Assembly (NCBI GenBank): GCA_015680685.1
Contig: MNCI01023302.1
Coordinates: forward strand, 1-64,000
DNA length: 64,000 nucleotides
Direction of reading: 5' to 3'
Source: Gnetum montanum
Lineage: Eukaryota; Streptophyta; Gnetopsida; Gnetales; Gnetaceae
In this document: positions 58,680 to 64,000 of the stretch, piece after piece
How positions within the stretch are numbered: the first letter of the stretch is position 1
How the letters are laid out: each line of letters opens with the position of its first letter
The notes under the pieces: model-generated
What the model saw: the letters and a program-made list of their open reading frames with translations, nothing else
Told to the model about the DNA's origin: nothing
Database searches by the model: none
Program-made: the position numbers and the translations under genes

Positions 58680-59617
58680 TGATAAGCATCAAAGTGTCAC
58701 ATCGATAGGCCCCCATTGACGCAACCTCATTGATAGGGCCCCATTTACTTAGTGTTGCCCATCAATGAGGTGGCATTGACATAGCGTTTGCTATGTCTAT
58801 GAGGCCCTATCGATGCATTATTATAGCAAAAACTATAAATACAAGCTTTCAGCCATGTTTATAAGGATTGAATTCATAATAGTAACAGAGCTCTTACAAT
58901 TTGTCTATTTGAAAGTTAGAATATTTTCCCGAGTGCCTGTAGTAGTCATTGATTGTACAGATCTTTATTTGAGCACTATTGTACATTAACCATACTAGTG
59001 TGTACGACAATAAAGACAAGCTTCTTGATAAACCTTGTAGCATTCTAGATAGTTTAAATGTTTTATTTATGCATTCATTGTTTTTATTAAATATTCAATC
59101 AATTAAGCTAAATTAAGTTAAATTACACTTTAATTAATTAAGCTAAATAGATTAAGTACATAAGTACAATCTCTTCAAGTGTAAGCATGTATTTGCTTGA
59201 TAATCCCAGTACCATTATTGCTTGGTACGCCTAGTAGCATAGTGCTTGGTAACTCAATAGTGGATATCTAGGTTCAGGACGTGTATAGAAAGTGTGACTG
59301 GATGCTTATGTTAGGACTAGTTAGAGGCTAGTTAAGTAGTTAAATTAAATTAGTTATTAAACCACTTCATCTTTATACTTTAACTACCAAGAAACATAAA
59401 ACATAAAATAATAAAAATCATATGCCTCAATTACACTTAACATACCATGTGCATCACAAGTGTAATTGGGAAGACAACGAACAACCTTAAGGTAAGGTTC
59501 ACTACCTAGAAGACTAGTGCAATAGAAACTATAGAGTCTATGGAATTCAACCGAATCATGCATGAATGCTTTGTGATTCATATGGTTTGGCATAGGGGTA
59601 ACTTCAACTGCTCATCA
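58680..59617 (+). repeat. 3' LTR of R9 (type III)
   Basis: This 938 bp LTR begins TGATAAGCATC and ends CTCATCA. U3 has ATCGATAGGCCC, GATAGGGCCCC and GAGGCCCTATCGATG words, and the TATA box is at 58832. It is similar throughout to 46228-47184. Confidence 0.9.
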
Positions 59618-62478
59618 AGGGCAGCTCAAGATCCTAGATAAATTTGAACTAAAACCATTAGAGTTAAAGGCCCTACCAGCAATACTAGAATATGCTTTTC
59701 TAAATAACAAGAATCCAATAATCATTAATGTTGATCTAGATAAAGATCAAAAAAAGAAATGATTGGAAGTGGTCAATAAATGGCCAACAACATTTGCATG
59801 GTCTTATGATGAAATAACTAGCATTGATTCACACATTTGTTAACATTAGATATACATTGATCCAGTTTTTAAGCCACGATGCCAACCACAAAGAAGGTTG
59901 AATCCTAAGCTTAAGGAAGTAGTAAAGCAGAATTAGAAAAATTATTGAAAGAAGGATTCATCTACCCAATTTTAGATAATGAATGGGTTAGTCCTTTGGT
60001 TCTTATTTCAAAGAAGGATGGCAAATGGAGAGTGTGTATCAATTTCCAATTATTAAACTCTAAAATGTTCAGAGACCATTTTCCTTTATCGTTTATGAAT
60101 CAAGTCCTAGATACCATCATAGGACACCAGTACTATAGCTTTCTTAATGGATATAGTCGATATAACTAGATTTGCATTACACTAGAAGATCAACAAAAGA
60201 TGGCATTCACTAATTCATGGGGAACATTTGCCTACAAGTAAATGTCTTTTGGTCTTTGCAATGAGCCCACTACCTTTCGAAGAATAGTGCTAAGCATCTT
60301 CCAAAAATAAATAGATAATGGCATGGATGTATGTATGAATGATTTTTCAACCTATGGGCTAGGCTTCAAATAAGCATTAGACTTTTTAGAACAAGTACTA
60401 AAAAGATGTGTAGAGACAAATTTTAAGTTCAATTGATAGAAAAGCCATCTAATGGTTCAAGATGGAATTGTTCTAGGACATAAAGTTTCACAACAGGAAA
60501 TTGAGGTAAATCTAGAGAACATCAAATTCATACAAAACATCACTAAGAGGCCACAAAATATCAAAGTGTTAGATCATTTCTAGACCACATGGGATATTAT
60601 AGAAAGTTTATAGAAAATTTCTCAAAAATAGCAAAACTATTGGTAAAGTTAACTAAGAAGGATACCCCATTTCAATGGATAGAATCATATGAGAGGGTGT
60701 TAATTGAAACACCAATCCTTCGAGCTCTAGATTAGTCTAAGAATTTCCACATCATGATAGATGCCTCAAATTATGCATTGGGTACAATGCTAACATAAAC
60801 AGGTGACCAAAAAAGGCCATATTGCATACATTGTGCTGGTAGAAGCATCACTGGGGTACAACTCAATTACATTATCATAGAAAAGGAGCTTGTGGCAGTG
60901 GTGTACATACTAGAGAATTTTAGAAAATATGTGCTTGGGTATCCAATTTATGTCCATACCAATCATAGTGTAATAATATTTTTAATGAATAAACTAGAGG
61001 TAAGTCCTAGGGTGACTAGATGACTCATCATATTACAAGAATTTGACATTACCATGATTGAAACGAAAGGCATAGAAAATGTAGTCATAGATCACTTGTC
61101 AATGTTAATATGGAAACCACAAGACCAAGAAGAACCCTTGTTAGATTAGTTTCTTAGTGAAAACCTATTCATAAAGATAATAATGGCTATTGACTCAATA
61201 GAGAAGCCATGGATTACTAATTACATGATCTACTTAACCACACAAGAGCCTCCTATTGAGTAAAGTAGAAAATAGAAAGAAACATTCCTTCACAAAGTCA
61301 AAAGATATATGGATATAAATGGGAATTTTTACAAGATATGTGCTAATGAATTAGTACGATGGTATGTACCAAAAGAAAATCAACAAAGAGTTCTACAAGA
61401 TGCATATGAAGGATCATGTGGTGGTCATTATAGTGGATGTATGAAACCACTTAAACTAATGATGACAAGCTACTTCTAGCCTACCCTATTCTACGACACC
61501 CATAACTTCTCTCAATCTTGTGAATGATGTTAGCAAGATGAAGGTATAATGGTCAGAAATGAAGAAATTGACTTCATAGGACCCATCACACCAATGTTGA
61601 ATGAGAAAGCTTATATCATAGTGACTATACAATGTGGGCAAAGGTAGCTATAGTTAAAGATTGTATATCCAAAACAACTTTCAAATTTTTCCAACAACAC
61701 ATGGTAAATAAGTTTGGGGTACCAAGGATGCTTATCTCAAATAATGGAAATCATTTCATAGGTGCTACCTTTAAGAAGCTCATGCAACAACTCAGGGTGA
61801 ACCATAAATTAACCACATCATATAATCCCCAAGAAAATGGTTAAGATGAAGTAACTAATTGAGAAATTACAAGGATATTAATTAGGATTGTTAGTCGATT
61901 TAGGAAGGATTGGAGCACCAAGTCAAATGATGCTCTATGGGCCTATAAAACTACATGGAAACTTCCCATTGGATACTTGGCCTATGAGTTAGTTTATGGT
62001 AAATTACCTATGCTCCCAATCTAGGCATAGCTCCAAACTCTAGCTACTATTAGTGAACTAGACCTAAGATTGAGCTTAGCTCAAAAGGAACAATTTATGA
62101 ACCTTAACCTATTAGAAGAGAATTGGCTGGTAGCCCTCATGAGTAATGAGATCCATAAGAAGTACTCTAAGCATAGGCATGATGCGTGAATACGTCAAGT
62201 GTTGATCCAACTAGGAGATAAGATCTTATACTATAATCCCAAACAAGTACCTCAAAAAGCTAAGTTCCAAACACTCTAGAAAGGATCATACATTGTATAG
62301 GCAACCTATCCATTTGGCACCATGCACATTCACCATTCAGTTAGCCCACATAAGTTCATTTCAATAAATATCTAATAGGTCAAGCCCTATTATGAACATC
62401 CTAGTTCTATTGTGAATTTTACCCAGTCTGCCAATTTATCCTCTACTTGTTCAATTTTCTGGTTAACTATTCTCGATC
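59618..62478 (+). pseudogene. pol: pol of R8 (RT, RNase H, integrase)
   Basis: The reading begins in the protease-RT linker. RT has an open stretch 59945-60169 (KEGFIYPILDNEWVSPLVLI, WRVCINFQLLN, DHFPLSFMNQVLD). The active site is CMNDFSTYG (about 60330), with the first catalytic Asp replaced by Asn. RNase H has FHIMIDASNYALGTML and EKELVAVVYILENFRKYVLG. Integrase has GSCGGHYSG, a gap that removes part of the region before FIGPITPM, and an open piece 61632-61844. In that piece the second catalytic Asp is Asn (SNNGNHF). The C-terminal part runs through [20 protein letters not shown] to the purine motif at 62479. Clearly dead. Confidence 0.85.
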
Positions 62479-63043
62479 ATAGTCATGGGGGTATCTCACA
62501 TGACATGTAGTTACCATACTGAATTTTTCATTTTCTTATTACCTTTTCCTATTTTCTTAACATGTTTTCCTATACTTTTATAGTTTATAATTTCTTAACA
62601 ATTTACTATTCTTTGACATTTTCAAATCCTTTTTAAATTTTTTCATTCTTACTATCTTTTCAATTCTTGATATTTTTATAATTTTTCTATACTTTTCCAT
62701 TCTTTTTCTTGAACATGTTTTTGTTGACTTTTCACTAAGTGCATGGAATAAAGCAAGATGTTATCCCAATAAGGTGAAGATTGCCCTATATTATCAATTC
62801 ATAAAGGATTGATTACCTATATAGTGAGACCATGACATCCATCTATCAATTGCAACAATAAGAGGTTTTTATAATGGCCATAATGATATTCTTCTTACAA
62901 GAAAACAAATAATAAACCTATGAGTATTATTCCTGGATAGAGGAGTAAAGAACCAAGTGAAAATGACAAGGCTGTAATATCAAGGGGACTTGTGGATTTT
63001 CTTGGATTATTGCTGTGAGTTCTATCTTATTGTTAAGGATATA
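62479..63043 (+). other. Purine motif and following untranslated region of R8
   Basis: AGTCATGGGGGTATC (62479) is the internal purine motif. A T-rich stretch and the shared word ATCAAGGGGACTTGTGGATTTT (62977) follow, as in R6. The sequence is cut at 63043 by R10. Confidence 0.65.
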
Positions 63044-63902
63044 TGATGAGTGGCAAGGTACCCCTATGCCCAACCATACAAATCACAAGCGTTCTTGCAC
63101 GATCTAGTTAAATTCCATGGATGGCACTAGTTGTGTACCTAAATCGTTATGCTTTGATTGCAGTTTGCTATCTTCCTACTTGGACTAGTGGTAGCTTTGT
63201 CATGTATGGTTTAATCCAAAGTGAGGCATATGGTTGATGTTGTCTAGCCCTGATAATAAAGAGATAAATTAATTAAGCTAATCAATAGTGAAAAGTAAAA
63301 TCTAAAGTAGCCTATGTGTGATGAGTATCTATTCCTAATTGTCCATACACGCCTTGGACTTTGTGTAACTATCACTGGGATTACCAAGTGTACATCACTA
63401 GGCTCACCAAACAATGCACTACTAGGCTACCAAGTAATTACACTTAAGTGCTCATGATTAGTTGTACTAATTTTGCTTCATGACAAGAATAGTAAAGAGC
63501 AATAAATGGAAACATTAAGTAAAGAAAATAGTAAACGATTAAATAATTTAAATCAATAATAAATCTAAGTGGATTCTGTAATGATGGAAGTAATCTCAAT
63601 ATTTATTTCCAATCATGTAACGCATCCAAGTACATCACACTCAAATAAGGGTGTTGTACAATCACTTAACATCATACTACGGGCATGCACTAGGAAACAA
63701 CAAAACTAGAAATCAATAATCTATGAAAAAGATAACTAAAATCTATCAACCAACTATGTCTTAACCATGTACCTAAGTGTTGTATTTATACGCTAGCATG
63801 GAAGAGATAATATTGAATATTCGACATCATTTCCTAGGATCCAATATCACGTATCTGATATTGAGGCTCTAATATCGGAGCTGATAAAATCATGACTCAT
63901 CA
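63044..63902 (-). repeat. 3' LTR of R10 (type II)
   Basis: This 859 bp LTR has ends TGATGAGT...ATCATGACTCATCA. On the minus strand U3 has ATATTAG/GATATTGG/ATATCACG words, with a TATAAATACA box at about 63781-63790. It matches the R6 LTR, for example in the CATATGCCTCACTTTGGA word. Confidence 0.85.
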
Positions 63903-64000
63903 TACCCCCATGATTGAATGAAAACTCATCCTCAAGTTTAAAAAATGAGGAATAAATTCTTTACAAAATATTGGGAAGGTATGGAATTATTTATTGACTC
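63044..64000 (-). mobile_element. R10: Athila-like element, 3' end only
   Basis: A minus-strand 3' LTR (63902-63044, type II like R6) is followed at 63903 by the complement of the polypurine tract (TACCCCCATGATTGAATGAA). The start of the shared 3' untranslated region comes next. The rest of the element is to the right of the window. It inserted into R8's pol-ORF3 interval; the 5 bases before it are ATATA. Confidence 0.85.

Larger units (their letters stand above)
46228..59617 (+). mobile_element. R9: structurally complete Athila-like element, 13.4 kb
   Basis: LTRs at 46228-47184 and 58680-59617 are flanked by GGGGT (46223-46227) and AGGGC (59618-59622). Each differs from an inferred GGGGC by one transition. 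In order: primer site, gag, protease, RT, RNase H, integrase, purine motif, about 2 kb untranslated, internal promoter-like block, ORF3, polypurine tract. All domains are present but carry many stops, so it is probably inactive. It is the reference for what the other copies have lost. Confidence 0.9.
45056..63043 (+). mobile_element. R8: Athila-like element, 5'-truncated, split by R9
   Basis: The left piece (45056-46227) holds the gag tail and protease. The right piece (59618-63043) holds RT, RNase H, integrase, the internal purine motif and part of the following untranslated interval. Reading continues in frame across R9 once one copy of the GGGGT/AGGGC duplication is discounted. The 5' end is missing. 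On the right it is interrupted at 63043 by R10 and presumably continues beyond the window. Confidence 0.8.

Overview
This 64 kb window looks like intergenic DNA from a very large, repeat-rich plant nuclear genome. I see no host gene and no RNA gene. Nearly everything recognisable is LTR retrotransposon, mostly old and broken, nested several layers deep. The plant assignment rests on the element families: Athila-like Ty3/gypsy elements whose primer-binding sites match the 3' end of plant tRNA-Asp, a Tat/Ogre-like Ty3/gypsy element, a Ty1/copia element with an initiator-Met-type primer site, and a LINE ORF1-like fragment of the kind seen in seed plants. The age and length of the elements suggest a gymnosperm or similar giant genome, but this is only a guess.

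Layout (R numbers are mine). R1 (1-1714, -) and R2 (1715-3038, -) are the 5' ends of two Athila-like elements, with R1 sitting inside R2's gag. From 3039 to about 6230 there are degenerate tandem repeats and a LINE ORF1-like remnant. R3 is an ancient minus-strand Tat/Ogre-like element spread over about 6230-44616. It is split by four later insertions: R4 (7770-14688, +, target duplication ACCTG), R5 (18383-27192, -, GAGAT/GAGAC), R6 (27588-36291, +, GTATA/GTATC) and the copia element R7 (38384-44174, +, ATCTC). R8 (about 45056-63043, +) is a degraded Athila-like element split by R9 (46228-59617, +, GGGGT/AGGGC), the only structurally complete Athila-like copy. The 3' LTR of R10 (63044 to the window end, -) has inserted into R8.

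The Athila-like elements share one plan: LTR, tRNA-Asp primer site, gag, protease, reverse transcriptase/RNase H, integrase, a purine-rich motif, about 2 kb of conserved untranslated DNA, then a third open reading frame of about 2.8 kb before a second copy of the purine motif and the 3' LTR. I call this third frame ORF3. It is present in R5, R6 and R9 with the same start context, the same N-terminal block, a coiled-coil-rich middle and the same C-terminal motif.

The most interesting signal lies 450-500 bp upstream of ORF3. In all three elements there is a block of short palindromic words followed by a TATA-like box, resembling the U3 promoter of that element's own LTR. The ORF3 start codon is immediately preceded by a splice-acceptor-like sequence. 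Together these suggest ORF3 may be expressed from its own internal promoter, independently of gag-pol. Several copies (R4, R5, R6) have lost most or all of pol while keeping gag and/or ORF3.
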